64,000 nucleotides of DNA from Trachythela sp. YZ-2020. Its lineage: Eukaryota > Cnidaria > Anthozoa > Malacalcyonacea > Clavulariidae. Shown in pieces: positions 28,601 through 40,687 of the stretch (the first letter of the stretch is position 1; every line of letters begins with the position of its first letter). Where the stretch lies: contig JADLSH010000326.1 of NCBI GenBank assembly GCA_016169945.1, positions 1-64,000 on the forward strand, written 5' to 3'. The translations under genes and the position numbers were made by a program. The notes below the pieces were generated by a model. That model ran no database searches. It was given only the letters and a program-made list of their open reading frames with translations, and was not told the origin of the DNA.

Positions 28601-29159
28601 TCATTTCCTTTCTCGTTTTCATTCATTTCCTTTCCTCGTTTTTCATTCATTTCCTTTCCTCATTTTCATTCATTTCCTTTCCTCATTTCATTCATTTCCT
28701 TTCCTCATTTTCATTCATTTCCTTTCCTCATTTTCATTCATTTCCTTTCCTCATTTTCATTCATTTCTTTCCTCCATTTTCATTCATTTCCTTTCCTCAT
28801 TTTCATTCATTTCCTTTCCTCATTTTCATTCATTTCCTTTCCTCATTTTCATTCATTTCCTTTCCTCATTTTCATTCATTTCCTTTCCTGTTTTTCATTC
28901 ATTTCCTTTCCTCATTTTCATTCATTTCCTTTCCTCATTTTCATTCATTTCCTTTCCTCATTTTCATTCATTTCCTTTCCTCATTTTCATTCATTTCCTT
29001 TCCTCATTTTCATTCATTTCCTTTCCTCATTTTCATTCATTTCCTTTCCTCATTTTCATTCATTTCCTTTCCTCATTTTCATTCATTTCCTTTCCTCATT
29101 TTCATTCATTTCCTTTCCTTTTCATTCATTTCCTTTCCTCGTTTTTCATTCATTTCCTT

Positions 29160-29281
29160 TCCTGTTTTTCATTCATTTCCATTCCTCATTTTCATTCATT
29201 TCGTTTCCTCGTTTTCATTCATTTCCATTCCTCATTTTCATTCATTTCTTTTCCTCGTTTTAATTCATTTCCATTCCTCGT
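29160..29281 (+). repeat. Diagnostic variant block, copy 2
   Basis: Same ordered set of rare substitutions as at 15960, about 13.2 kb further right. It differs at the end (TTTTAATTCATTTCC against TTTTAATTAATTTCC). Confidence 0.8.
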
Positions 29282-31369
29282 TTTTCATTCATTTCCTTTC
29301 CTCATTTCATTCATTCCTTTCCTCATTTTCATTCATTTCCTTTCCTCATTTTCATTCATTTCCTTTCCTGTTTTCATTCATTTCCTTTCCTGTTTTCATT
29401 CATTTCCTTTCCTCATTTTCATTCATTTCCTTTCCTCGTTTTTCATTCATTTCCTTTCCTCATTTTCATTCATTTCCTTTCCTCATTTTCGTTCATTTCC
29501 TTTCCTCATTTCATTCATTTCCTTTCCTCATTTTCATTCATTTCCTTTCCTCATTTTCATTCATTTCCTTTCCTCATTTTCATTCATTTCCTTTCCTCAT
29601 TTCATTCATTTCCTTTCCTCATTTTCATTCATTTCCTTTCCTCATTTTCGTTCATTTCCTTTCCTCATTTTCATTCATTTCCTTTCCTCATTTTCATTCA
29701 TTTCCTTTCCTCATTTTCATTCATTTCCTTTCCTGTTTTCATTCATTTCCTTTCCTCATTTTCATTCATTTCCTTTCCTCATTTTCATTCATTTCCTTTC
29801 CTCGTTTTCATTCATTTCCTTTCTCATTTCATTCATTTCCTTTCCTCATTTCGTTCATTCATTTCCTTTCCTCATTTTCATTCATTTCCTTTCCTCATTT
29901 CATTCATTTCCTTTCCTCATTTTCATTCATTTCCTTCCTGTTTTTCATTCATTTCCTTTCCTCATTTCATTCATTTCCTTTCCTCATTTTCATTCATTTC
30001 CTTTCCTCATTTTCATTCATTTCCTTTCCTCATTTTTTCATTCATTTCCTTTCCTCATTTTCATTCATTTCCTTTCCTCGTTTTCATTCATTTCCTTTCC
30101 TCATTTTCATTCATTTCCTTTCCTGTTTTCATTCATTTCCTTTCCTCATTTTCATTCATTTCCTTTCCTGTTTTTCGTTCATTTACTTTCCTCATTTTCA
30201 TTCATTTCCTTTCCTCATTTCATTCATTTCCTTTCCTCATTTTCATTCATTTCCTTTCCTCATTTTCATTCATTTCCTTTCCTCATTTTCATTCATTTCC
30301 TTTCCTCATTTTCATTCATTTCCTTTCCTCATTTTTCATTCATTTCTTTCCTCATTTTCATTCATTTCCTTTCCTCATTTTCATTCATTTCCTTTCCTCA
30401 TTTCATTCATTTCCTTTCCTGTTTTCATTCATTTCCTTTCCTGTTTTTCATTCATTTCCTTTCCTGTCTTTCATTCATTTCCTTTCCTCATTTTCATTCA
30501 TTTCCTTTCCTCATTTTCATTCATTTCCTTTCCTCATTTTCATTCATTTCCTTTCCTCATTTTCATTCATTTCCTTTCCTCAGTTTCGTTCATTCATTTC
30601 CTTTCCTCATTTTCATTCATTTCCTTTCCTCATTTTCATTCATTTCCTTTCCTCATTTTCATTCATTTCCTTTCCTCATTTTCATTCATTTCCTTTCCTC
30701 ATTTTCATTCATTTCCTTTCCTCATTTTCATTCATTTCCTTTCCTCATTTCATTCATTTCCTTTCCTCATTTTATTCATTTCCTTTCCTCATTTTCATTC
30801 ATTTCCTTTCCTCATTTTCATTCATTTCCTTTCCTCATTTTCATTCATTTCCTTTCCTGTTTTTCGTTCATTTCCTTTCCTGTTTTCGTTCATTTCCTCT
30901 CCTCGTTTTTCATTCATTTCCTTTCCTCATTTCATTCATTTCCTTTCCTCATTTTCATTCATTTCCTTTCCTCATTTCATTCATTTCCTTTCCTCATTTT
31001 CATTCATTTCCTTTCCTCATTTCATTCATTTCCTTTCCTCGTTTTCATTCATTTCCTTTCCTCATTTTCATTCATTTCCTTTCCTGTTTTTCGTTCATTT
31101 CCTTTCCTCATTTCATTCATTTCCTTTCCTCATTTTCATTCATTTCCTTTCCTCATTTTCATTCATTTCCTTTCCTCGTTTTCATTCATTTCCTTTCCTC
31201 ATTTTCATTTTCGTTCATTCCTTTCCTCATTTCATTCATTTCCTTTCCTCATTTTCGTTCATTTCTTTCCTCGTTTTCATTCATTTCCTTTCTCATTTTC
31301 ATTCATTTCCTTTCCTCATTTTCATTCATTTCCTTTCCTCATTTTTCATTCATTTCCTTTCCTGTTTTT

Positions 31370-34300
31370 CATTCATTTCCTTTCTGTTTTTCGTTCATTT
31401 CCTTTCCTGTTTTCGTCCATTTCCTTTCCTGTTTTAAGTTCATTTCCTTTTATCATTTTCATTCATTTCCTTTCCTCGTTTTCGTTCATTTCCTTTTATC
31501 GTTTTCATTCATTTCCTTTCCTCGTTTTCGTTCATTTCCTTTCCTATTTTTCGTTCATTTCCTTTCCTGTTTTTCCTTCATTTCCTCTCCTCATTTTCGT
31601 TCATTTCCTTCCCTCGTTTTCATTCATTTCCTTTCCTCGTTTTCGTCCATTTCCTTTCCTGTTTTCAGTTCATTTCCTTTCTTGTTTTCCTTTCATTTCC
31701 TTTCCTGTTTTTCGTTCATTTCCTTTCTTGTTTTCCTTTCATTTCCTTTCCTCGTTTCCGTTCATTTTCTTTCCTCGTTTTCGTTCATTTCCTTTTATCA
31801 TTTTCATTCATTTCCTTTCCTCGTTTTCGTTCATTTCCTTTTATCGTTTTCATTCATTTCCTTTCCTCGTTTTCATTCATTTCCATTCCTCATTTTCGTT
31901 CATTTCCTTTCCTCATTTTCTTCATTCATTTCCTTTCCTTGTTTTTCTTTCATTTCCTTTCCTCGTTTTCGTTCATTTCCTTTCCTCGTTTTCGTTCATT
32001 TCCTTTCCTCGTTTTCATTCATTTCCTTTCCTCGTTTTCATTCATTTCCTTTTATCTTTTTCGTTCATTTCCTATCCTCATTTTCATTCATTTCCTTTCC
32101 TCGTTTTCATTCATTTCCTTTCCTCATTTTCATTCATTTCCTTTCCTCATTTTCATTCATTTCCTTTCCTCGTTTTCATTCATTTCCTTTCTTGTTTTCC
32201 ATTCATTTCCTTTCCTCATTTTCATTCATTTCCTTTCCTCATTTTCATTCATTTCCTTTCCTCGTTTTCATTCATTTCCTTTCCTCATTTTCATTCATTT
32301 CCTTTCCTCATTTCATTCATTTCCTTTCCTCATTTTCATTCATTTCCTTTCCTCATTTTCATTCATTTCCTTTCTCATTTTCATTCATTTCCTTTCCTCA
32401 TTTCATTCATTTCCTTTCCTCATTTTCATTCATTTCCTTTCCTCATTTTCATTCATTTCCTTTCCTCATTTTCATTCATTTCCTTTCCTCGTTTTCATTC
32501 ATTTCCTTTCCTGTTTTCATTCATTTCCTTTCCTGTTTTTCATTCATTTCCTTTCCTCATTTCATTCATTTCCTTTCCTCATTTCATTCATTTCCTTTCC
32601 TCATTTTCTTTCATTTTCTTTTATCATTTTCATTCATTTCCTTTCCTCGTTTTCGTTCATTTCCTTTCGTCGTTTTCATTCATTTTCTTTCCTCATTTTC
32701 ATTCATTTCCTTTCCTCATTTTCGTTCATTTCATTTCCTTTCCTCATTTCATTCATTTCCTTTCCTTTTTTTCATTCATTTCCTTTCCTGTTTTTCATTC
32801 ATTTCCTTTCCTGTTTTTCATTCATTTCCTTTCATTCATTTTTTTCCTTTCCTCGTTTCATTCATTTCCTTTCCTCATTTCATCCATTTCCTTTCCTCGT
32901 TTTCGTTCATTTCCTTTCCTGTTTTAATTGATTTACTTTCCTCGTTTTCGTTCATATCCATTCCTCATTTTCATTCATTTCCTTTCCTCATTTTCATTCA
33001 TTTCCTTTCCTCATTTTCGTTCATTTCCTTTCCTCATTTTCATTCATTTCCTTTCCTCGTTTTCATTCTTTTCCTTTCCTCATTTTCATTCATTTCCTTT
33101 CCTCATTTTCATTCATTTCCTTTCCTCGTTTTTCATTCATTTCCTTTCCTCATTTTCATTCATTTCCTTTCCTCATTTTCATTCATTTCCTTTCCTGTTT
33201 TCATTCATTTCCTTTCCCCATTTTCGTTCATTTCCTTTCCTCTTTATCGTTGCTCGTTTTCGTTCATTTCCTTTCCTCGTTTTCGTTCATTTCCTTTCCT
33301 CGTTTTCGTTCATTTCCTTTCCTCGTTTTCGTTCATTTCCTTTCCTGTTTTCGTTCATTTCCTTTCCTCGTTTTCGTTCATTTCCTTTCCTGTTTTTCGT
33401 TCATTTCCTTTCCTCGTTTTCGTTCATTTCCTTTCCTCGTTTTCGTTCATTTCCTTTCCTGTTTTTCGTTCATTTCCTTTCCTCGTTTTCGTTCATTTCC
33501 TTTCCTCGTTTTCGTTCATTTCCTTTCCTTGTTTTTCATTCATTTCCTTTCCTCATTTTCGTTCATTTCCTTTCCTCGTTTTCGTTCATTTCCTTTCCTC
33601 GTTTTCGTTCATTTCCTTTCCTCATTTTCGTTCATTTCCTTTCCTGTTTTCGTTCATTTCCTTTCCTCGTTTTCATTCATTTCCTTTCCTCGTTTTCATT
33701 CATTTCCTTTCCTTGTTTTCATTCATTTCCTTTCCTCGTTTTCGTTCATTTCCTTTCCTCGTTTTCGTTCATTTCCTTTCCTGTTTTTCATTCATTTCCT
33801 TTACTGTTTTTCCTTCATTTCCTTTCCTTCGTTTTCGTTCATTTCCTTTGCTCGTTTTCGTTCATTTCCTTTCCTCGTTTTCGTTCATTTCCATTCCTCG
33901 TTTTCGTTCATTTCCTTTCCTCATTTTCGTTCATTTCCTTTCCTATTTTTCGTCCATTTCCTTTCCTGTTTTTCGTTCATTTCCTTTCCTCGTTTTCGTT
34001 CATTTCCTTTCCTCGTTTTCATTCATTTCCTTTCCTCGTTTTCTTTCATTTACTTTCTCGTTTTCGTTCATTTCCTTTCCTGTTTTTCATTCATTTCCAT
34101 TCCTCATTTTCATTCATTTCGTTTCCTCGTTTTCATTCATTTCCATTCCTCATTTTAATTCATTTCTTTTCCTCGTTTTTTTTCATTTCCTTTCCTCGTT
34201 TTCGTTCATTTCCTTTCCTCGTTTTCGTTCATTTCCTTCCCTCGTTTTCATTCATTTCCCTTCCTCGTTTTCGTCCAATTTCTTTCCTGTTTTTCGTCCA

Positions 34301-37300
34301 TTTCCTTTCCTGTTTTCAGTTCATTTCCTTTCCTTTCCTCCTTTTCATTCATTTCCTTTCCTCGTTTTCGTTCATTTCCTTTCCTCGTTTTCGTTCATTT
34401 CCTTTCCTCGTTTTCATTCATTTCCTTTCCTCGTTTTCATTCATTTCCTTTCCTCGTTTTCATTCATTTCCTTTCCTCATTTTCGTTCATTTCCTTTCCT
34501 CGTTTTCATTCATTTCCTTTCCTCATTTTTGTTCATTTCCTTTCCTCATTTTCGTTCATTTCCTTTCCATTTCGTTCATTTCCTTTCCTCTTTTTCGTTC
34601 ATTTCCTTTCCTTTCCTCATTTTCATTCATTCTTTCCTCATTTTTGTTCATTTCCTTTCCTCGTTTTCATTCATTTCCTTTCCTCCTTTTCCTCCAATTT
34701 CTTTCCTCATTTTCGTTCATTTCCTTTCCTGTTTTTCGTTCATTTCCTTTCCTGTTTTTCGTTCATTTCCTTTCTGTTTATCGTTAATTTCCTTTGCTGT
34801 TGTTCGTTCACTTTCTTTCCTATTTTTCGTTCATTTTCTTTCCTGTCTTTCTTTAATTTCCTTTCCTCATTTTTGTTCATTTCCTTTCCTCGTTTTCATT
34901 CATTTCCTTTCCTCGTTTTCGTTCATTTCCTTTCCTCCTTTTCGTTCATTTCCTTTCCTCGTGTTCGTTCATTTCCTTTCCTCGTTTTCGTTCATTTCCT
35001 TTCCTCGTTTTCTTTAATTTCTTTCCTCCTTTTCGTTCAGTTCCTTTTCTTTTTTTCGTTAATTTCCTTTCCTGTTGTTCGTTCATTTCCTTTCCTGTTT
35101 TTCGATCATTTTCTTTCCTGTTTTTCGTTCATTTCCTTTCCTGTTTTTCGTTCATTTCCTTTCTTGTTTTCCTTTCATTTCCTTTCCTCGTTTTCGTTCA
35201 TTTCCTTTCCTCGTTTTCGTTCATTTCCTCGTTTTCGTTCATTTCCTTTCCTATTTTACGTTCATTTCCTTACATCGTTTTCGTTCATTTCCTTTCCTGT
35301 TTTTCGTTCATTTCCTTTCCTGTTTTTCGTTCATTTTCTTTCCTCGTTTTCGTACATTTCCTTTCCTCGTTTTCGTTCATTTCCTTTCCCGTTTTGGTCC
35401 ATTTCCTTTCCTGTTTTTCGTTCATTTCCTTTCCTGTTTTTTGTTCATTTCCTTTCCTATTTTACGTTCATTTCCTTACCTCGTTTTCATTCATTTCCTT
35501 TCCTGTTTTTCGTTCATTTCCTTTCCTGTTTTTCGTTCATTTCTTTCCTCGTTTTCGTTCATTTCCTTTCCTCGTTTTCGTTCATTTCCTTTCCTCATTT
35601 TCGTTCATTTCCTTTCCTCGTTTTCGTTCATTTCCTTTCCTCGTTCATTCATTTCCTTTCCTCATTTTCGTTCATTTCCTTTCCTCCTTTTCGTTCATTT
35701 TCCTTTCCTCGTTTTCGTTCATTTCCTTTCCTCGTTTTCGTTCATTTCATTTCCTCGGTTTTGTTCATTTCCTTTTCTCGTTTTTGTTCATTTCCTTTTC
35801 TGTTTTTCATTCATTTCCTTCCCTGTTTTTCGTTCATTTCCTATCCTGTTTTTCGTTCATTTCCTTTCCTGTTTTTCGTTCATTTCCTTTCCTCGTTTTC
35901 GTTCATTTCCTTTCCTGTTTTTCGTTCATTTTCTTTCCTCATTTTCGTTCATTTCCTTTCCTGTCTTTCTTTCAATTCCTTTCCTCGTTTTCGTTCATTT
36001 CCTCTTCTCATTTTCGTTCATTTCCTTTCCTGTTTTCAGTTCATTTCCTTTCTTGTTTTCGTTCATTTCCTTTCCTGTTTTTCGTTCATTTCCTTTCTTG
36101 TTTTCCTTTCATTTCCTTTCCTCGTTTTCGTTCATTTCCTTTCCTCGTTTTCGTTCATTTCCTTTCCTCGTTTTCGTTCATTTCCTTTCCTCGTTTTCGT
36201 TCATTTCCTTTCCTCATTTCATTCATTTCCTTTCCTGTTTTTCGTTCATTTCCTTTCCTGCTTTTCGTTCATTTTCCTTGCTGTTTTCTTTCATTTCCTT
36301 TCCTGTTTTTCATTCATTTCCTTTCCTGTTTTTCGTTCATTTCCTTTCCTCGTTTCGTTCATATCCTTACCTCGTTTCAATTCATTTCCTTTCCTCGTTT
36401 TCATTCATTTCCTTTTCTATTTTACGTTCATTTCCTTTCCTCATTTCGTTCATTTCCTTTCCTCATTTTCGTTCATTTCCTTTCCTCATTTTCGTTCATT
36501 TCCTTTCCTGTTTTTCATTCATTTCCTTTCCTCATTTTCATTCATTTCCTTTCCTCGTTTTCGTTCATTTAATTTCCTCGTTTTCGTTCATTTCCTTTCC
36601 TCATTTTTCATTCATTTCCTTTCCTCATTTTCGTTCATTTCCTTTCCTGTTTTTCGTTCATTTCCTTTCCATTTACGTTCATTTCCTTTCCTCGTTTTCG
36701 TTCATTTCCTTTCCTCGTTTTCGTTCATTTCCTTCCCCGTTTTGGTTCATTTCCTTTCCTGTTTTTCGTTCATTTCCTTTCCTGTTTTTCGTTCATTTCC
36801 TTTTCTATTTTACGTTCATTTCCTTACCTCGTTTTCGTTCATTTCCTTTCCTCATTTTCGTTCATTTCCTTTCCTCCTTTTCGTTCATTTCCTTTCCTCG
36901 TTTTCGTTCATTTCTTTCCTCGTTTTCGTTCATTTCCTTTCCTCGTTTTCGTTCATTTCCTTTCCTCTTTTTCGTTCATTTCCTTTCCTCGTTTTCGTTC
37001 ATTTCCTTTCCTCGTTTTCGTTCATTTCCTTTCCTTGACTTCGTTCCTTTCCTTTCCTCGTTTTCGTTCATTTCCTTTCCTCGTTTTCGTTCATTTCCTT
37101 TCCTCGTTTTCGTTCATTTCCTTTCCTCATTTTCGTTCATTTCCTTTCCTGTTTTCGTTCATTTCCTTTCCTGTTTTCGTTCATTTCCTTTCCTCCTTTT
37201 CGTTCATTTCCTTTCCTCGTTTTCGTTCATTTCCTTTCCTCGTTTTCGTTCATTTCCTTTCCTCGTTTTCGTTCATTTCCTTTCCTCCTTTTCGTTCATT

Positions 37301-39108
37301 TCCTTTTCTGTTTTTCATTCATTTCCTGCCCTGCTTTTCGTTCATTTCCTATCCTGTTTTTCGTTCATTTCCTTTCCTGTTTTTCGTTCATTTCCTTTCC
37401 TGTTTTTCGTTCATTTCCTTTCCTGTCTTTCTTTCATTTCCTTTCCTCGTTTTCGTTCATTTCCTTTCCTGTTTTCGTTCATTTCCTTTCCTCGTTTTCG
37501 TTCATTTCCTTTCCTCGTTTTCGTTCATTTCCTTTCCTCGTTTTCGTTCATTTCCTTTCCTGTTTTTCGTTCATTTTCTCTCCTCATTTTCGTTCATTTC
37601 CTTTCCTTTCCTCGTTTTCGTTCATTTCCTTTCCTCGTTTTCGTTCACTTCCTTTCCGCGTTTTCGTTCATTTCCTTCCTATTTTACGTTCATTTCCTTT
37701 CCTCGTTTTCGTTCATTTCCTTTCCTATTTTTCGTCCATTTCCTTTCCTGTTTTTCGTTCATTTCCTTTCCTGTTTTTCGTTCATTTCCTTTCCTGTTTT
37801 TCGTTCATTTCCTTTCCTGTTTTCTTTCATTTCCTTTCCTCGTTTTCGTTCATTTCCTTTCCTCGTTTTCGTTCATTTCCTTTCCTCGTTTTCGTTCATT
37901 TCCTTTCCTATTTTACGTTCATTTCCTTTCCTCGTTTTCGTTCATTTCCTTTCCTCTTTTTCGTTCATTTCCTTTCCTGTTTTTCGTTCATTTTCTTTCC
38001 TCGTTTTCGTACATTTCCTTTCCTCGTTTTCGTTCATTTCCTTCCTCGTTTTGGTCCAATTCCTTTCCTGTTTTTCGTTCATTTCCTTTCCTGTTTTTTG
38101 TTCATTTCCTTTCCTATTTTACGTTCATTTCCTTACCTCGTTTTCATTCATTTCCTTTCCTATTTTTCGTTCATTTCCTTTCCTGTTTTTCGTTCATTTT
38201 CTTTCCTCGTTTTCGTTCATTTTCTTATCTCGTTTTCGTTCATTTCCTTTCCTCGTTTTCGTTCATTTCTTTCCTCGTTTTCGTTCATTTCCTTTCCTCA
38301 TTTTCGTTCATTTCCTTTCCTCGTTTTCGTTCATTTCCTTTCCTCGTTTTCGTTCATTTCCTTACCTCGTTTTCGTTCATTTCCTTTCCTGGTTATCGTT
38401 CATTTCCTTTCCTCGTTTTCGTTCATTTCCTTTCCTCGTTTTCGTTCATTTCCTTTCCTCGTTTTCGTTCATTTCCTTTCCTCGTTTTCGTTCATTTCCT
38501 TTCCTCGTTTTCGTTCATTTCCTTTCCTCGTTTTCGTTCATTTCCTTTCCTGTTTTTCGTTCATTTCCTTTCCTGTTTTTCGTTCATTTCCTTTCCTCGT
38601 TTTCGTTCATTTCCTTTCCTCGTTTTCGTTCATTTCCTTTCCTCGTTTTCGTTCATTTCCTTTCCTCGTTTTCGTTCATTTCCTTTCCTCCTTTTCGTTC
38701 ATTTCCTTTTCTGTTTTTCGTTCATTTCCTTTCCTGTCTTTCTTTAATTTCCTTTATTCGTTTTCGTTCATTTCCTTTCCTCGTTTTCGTTCATTTCCTT
38801 TCCTCCTTTTCGTTAATTTCATTTCCTCGTTTTCGTTTTCATTTCCTTACCTCGTTTTCGTTCCTTTCATACTTTTCGTTCATTTCTTTTTCTGTTTTTC
38901 GTTCATTTCCTTTCCTGTTGTTCGTTAATTTCCTTTCCTGTTGTTCGTTCATTTCCTTTCCTGTTTTTCGTTCATTTCCTTTCCTGTCTTTCTTTCATTT
39001 CCTTTCCTGGTTTTTGTTCATTTCCTTTCCTCGTTTTCGTTCATTTCCTTTCCTCGTTTTCGTTCATTTCCTTTCCTATTTTACGTTCATTTCCTTACCT
39101 CGTTTTCG
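31370..39108 (+). repeat. CpG-bearing satellite subfamily at the right edge
   Basis: From about 31.4 kb the units change to CCTCGTTTTCGTTCA, with two CpG per unit, mixed with the A-type until about 33.2 kb and dominant afterwards. Further left the matching positions are mostly CA. The array ends at about 39108 inside a CTCGTTTTCG and passes directly into the 187-bp repeat. Occasional CTATTTTACGTTCA and TTCCTTACCTCG units mark this section. Confidence 0.85.
34081..34190 (+). repeat. Diagnostic variant block, copy 3
   Basis: Third copy, about 4.9 kb after copy 2, inside the CpG-type zone. It is shifted by small changes (CTCATTTTAATTCATTTC) and ends in a run of T. Confidence 0.7.
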
Positions 39109-40500
39109 TGGACCAAAGGATTTGAAATCAGGCCCTTTGGTCCCCCCTATTGTTTTGGATTTTTTTTCCATCTTGGTTCAAATGACCCCCAAACATTTGG
39201 AAAATAGCCCCAACCTGTTTCTTTCATTAAATCAATGACTTTGTGGAGGTAAAAAAAATGTTTTCATAAATTTGATTTTTTTTTCAGATTTGAAATCAGG
39301 CCTTTTGGTCCACCCTAAGGTTTTTGATTTTTTTTCAATCTTGGTTCAAAAGACCCCCAAACATTTGGAAAATTAGCCCGAACCTGTCTCTTTCATCAAA
39401 TCAATTACTTTGAGGAGGTAAAAAAAGGTTTTCATAAATTTGAATTTTTTTCAGAGTCAATGGGGGACCAAAGGATTTGAAATCAGGCCCTTCGGTCCCC
39501 CCTATGGTTTTTGATTTTTTTTCAATCTTGGTTCAAATGAACCCAAACATTTGGAAAATAGCCCAACCTATTCCATTCATCAAATCAATAACTTTGAGGT
39601 AAAAAAATGTTTTCATAAATTTAAATTTTTTTTCAGAGGCAAAGGCGGGACCAAAGGATTTGAAATCAGGCCCTTTGTTCCCCCCTATTGTTTTTGATTT
39701 TTTTTCAATCTTGGTTCAAATGACCCCCAAACATTTGGAAAATAGTTCCAACCTGTTTCTTTCATCAAATCAATGAATTTCAGGAGGTGAAAACTTTTTT
39801 TCGAAAATTTGAATTTTTTTTTATTTATTTATTCAACTTCGCCTCAATGGCAGGGAGTCCACAACAGCGTGAGCCAATTACTGTGGCCCCATTGTTAGTT
39901 CCTAAGGGTTAGTATTAGAGGGAGGAAACCGAAGTACCCGGGGAAAACCCTCGAAGCACAGTTATTTGAGTTATTTGAGCACACTGCCGATCTCATGCGA
40001 GTACCAACAGTGACCTCGACCTGTTGTGAAACAGGCTCAACTCAGTGGTAAGAGGCAGCGCGCTAACCGCTTCCGCCACCCGTGCTACCTTAATAGGCAA
40101 AGGGGGGATTAAAAAGGATTTGAAATCAGGCCATTTGGCCCCCCCTCGGTTTCGATTTTTTTTTCAATCTTGGTTTAAATAACCCCAAAAAGTTTGGTAA
40201 AATGCGAAAACTTTTTTCTTTCATAAAACAATGATTTTCAGGAAATAAAAACATGTTTTAATGCCGTTGAACATTTTTTGTCAGATGCCTAGGGGGACCG
40301 GAGGATTTGAAATCATTCCCTTTGGTCCTCCTTCTGGTTTCGATTTTTTTTTCAAACTTGGTTCAAATAAACCCAAAATGTTTGGAAAAATGCCAAAACC
40401 TGTTTCTTTCATCAAAACAATGATTTTCAAGTGACAAAAACATGTTTTAATGCAGATGAAAATTTTTGGACGGATTTAAATGGGGAACCCAAAATAATGC
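39109..40500 (+). repeat. 187-bp tandem repeat flanking the satellite
   Basis: The landmark TTTGAAATCAGG starts at 39121, 39289, 39476 and 39659, with decayed forms at 40119, 40306 and 40474. Intact intervals are 183-187 bp, two are 168 bp, and one is 460 bp because a SINE sits in it. Each unit begins GGACCAAAGG and soon after carries CCCTTTGGTCC, an inverted pair that could fold. It continues with TTTCAATCTTGGTTCAAA and AACATTTGGAAAA. Units decay with distance from the 23-bp array; the last one is barely recognisable. No coding potential seen. Confidence 0.9.
39820..40091 (-). mobile_element. tRNA-derived SINE inserted in the 187-bp array
   Basis: Read on the minus strand, it starts GTAGCACGGG and has an A-box-like TGGCGGAAGCGG. 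About 50 bases on is a weaker B-box-like AGGTCGAGGTCA, both expected of an internal RNA polymerase III promoter. The body contains GGGTACTTCGGTTTCC. The 3' end is the tail AATAAATAAATAAA. Position and length match the excess in the spacing of the surrounding 187-bp units, which confirms a later insertion. A clear target duplication is not visible because the flank is a T run. Confidence 0.8.
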
Positions 40501-40687
40501 CCGCGAACGTCATAGTTGGGAATTTGGGTGTGTGCATATATTGGCAAATCGCCCAAAATCGCGTTTCAAACAGTATGAAAAATTATCTAACATACCACAG
40601 TTTTCCCATCTATACGTCTAAGACTATGGTGTTGCACACTTGATTGTGTGTCTCTGGTTCGTTAGTGTCTGTGGTGCTGCGTCGGTT

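Larger units (their letters stand above)
1..39108 (+). repeat. Giant 23-bp pyrimidine-rich satellite array
   Basis: Tandem array of a 23-bp unit that reads TTTCCTTTCCTCATTTT followed by CATTCA on the + strand. Frequent 22-bp units lack one T, and a common variant has TGTTTTT in place of TCATTTT. The array is already running at base 1 and stops abruptly at about 39108, so its true length is unknown. The + strand is almost all C and T with some A. The complementary strand is rich in GGAAA. The common unit holds no TAA, TAG or TGA in any + frame, which alone explains open frames thousands of codons long; their products would be nearly all F, S, H, I, L and P. I see no gene inside. A heterochromatic, pericentromeric or subtelomeric location is inference. 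Confidence 0.97.

Noticed and set aside
1..39108. CRISPR-like array
   Set aside because: No unique spacers; units are contiguous and the rest of the window is eukaryotic.
1..39108. Telomeric repeat
   Set aside because: The unit is not TTAGGG or a near variant.
646..39238. Very long + strand open frames (up to 10,708 codons) in three frames
   Set aside because: They overlap one another in all frames, arise from a stop-free satellite unit, code almost only F, S, H, I, L and P, and have no start context or domain.
39980..40091. Functional tRNA gene
   Set aside because: A and B boxes are degenerate, no cloverleaf can be completed, and the AATAAATAAA tail and insertion into a repeat mark a SINE.
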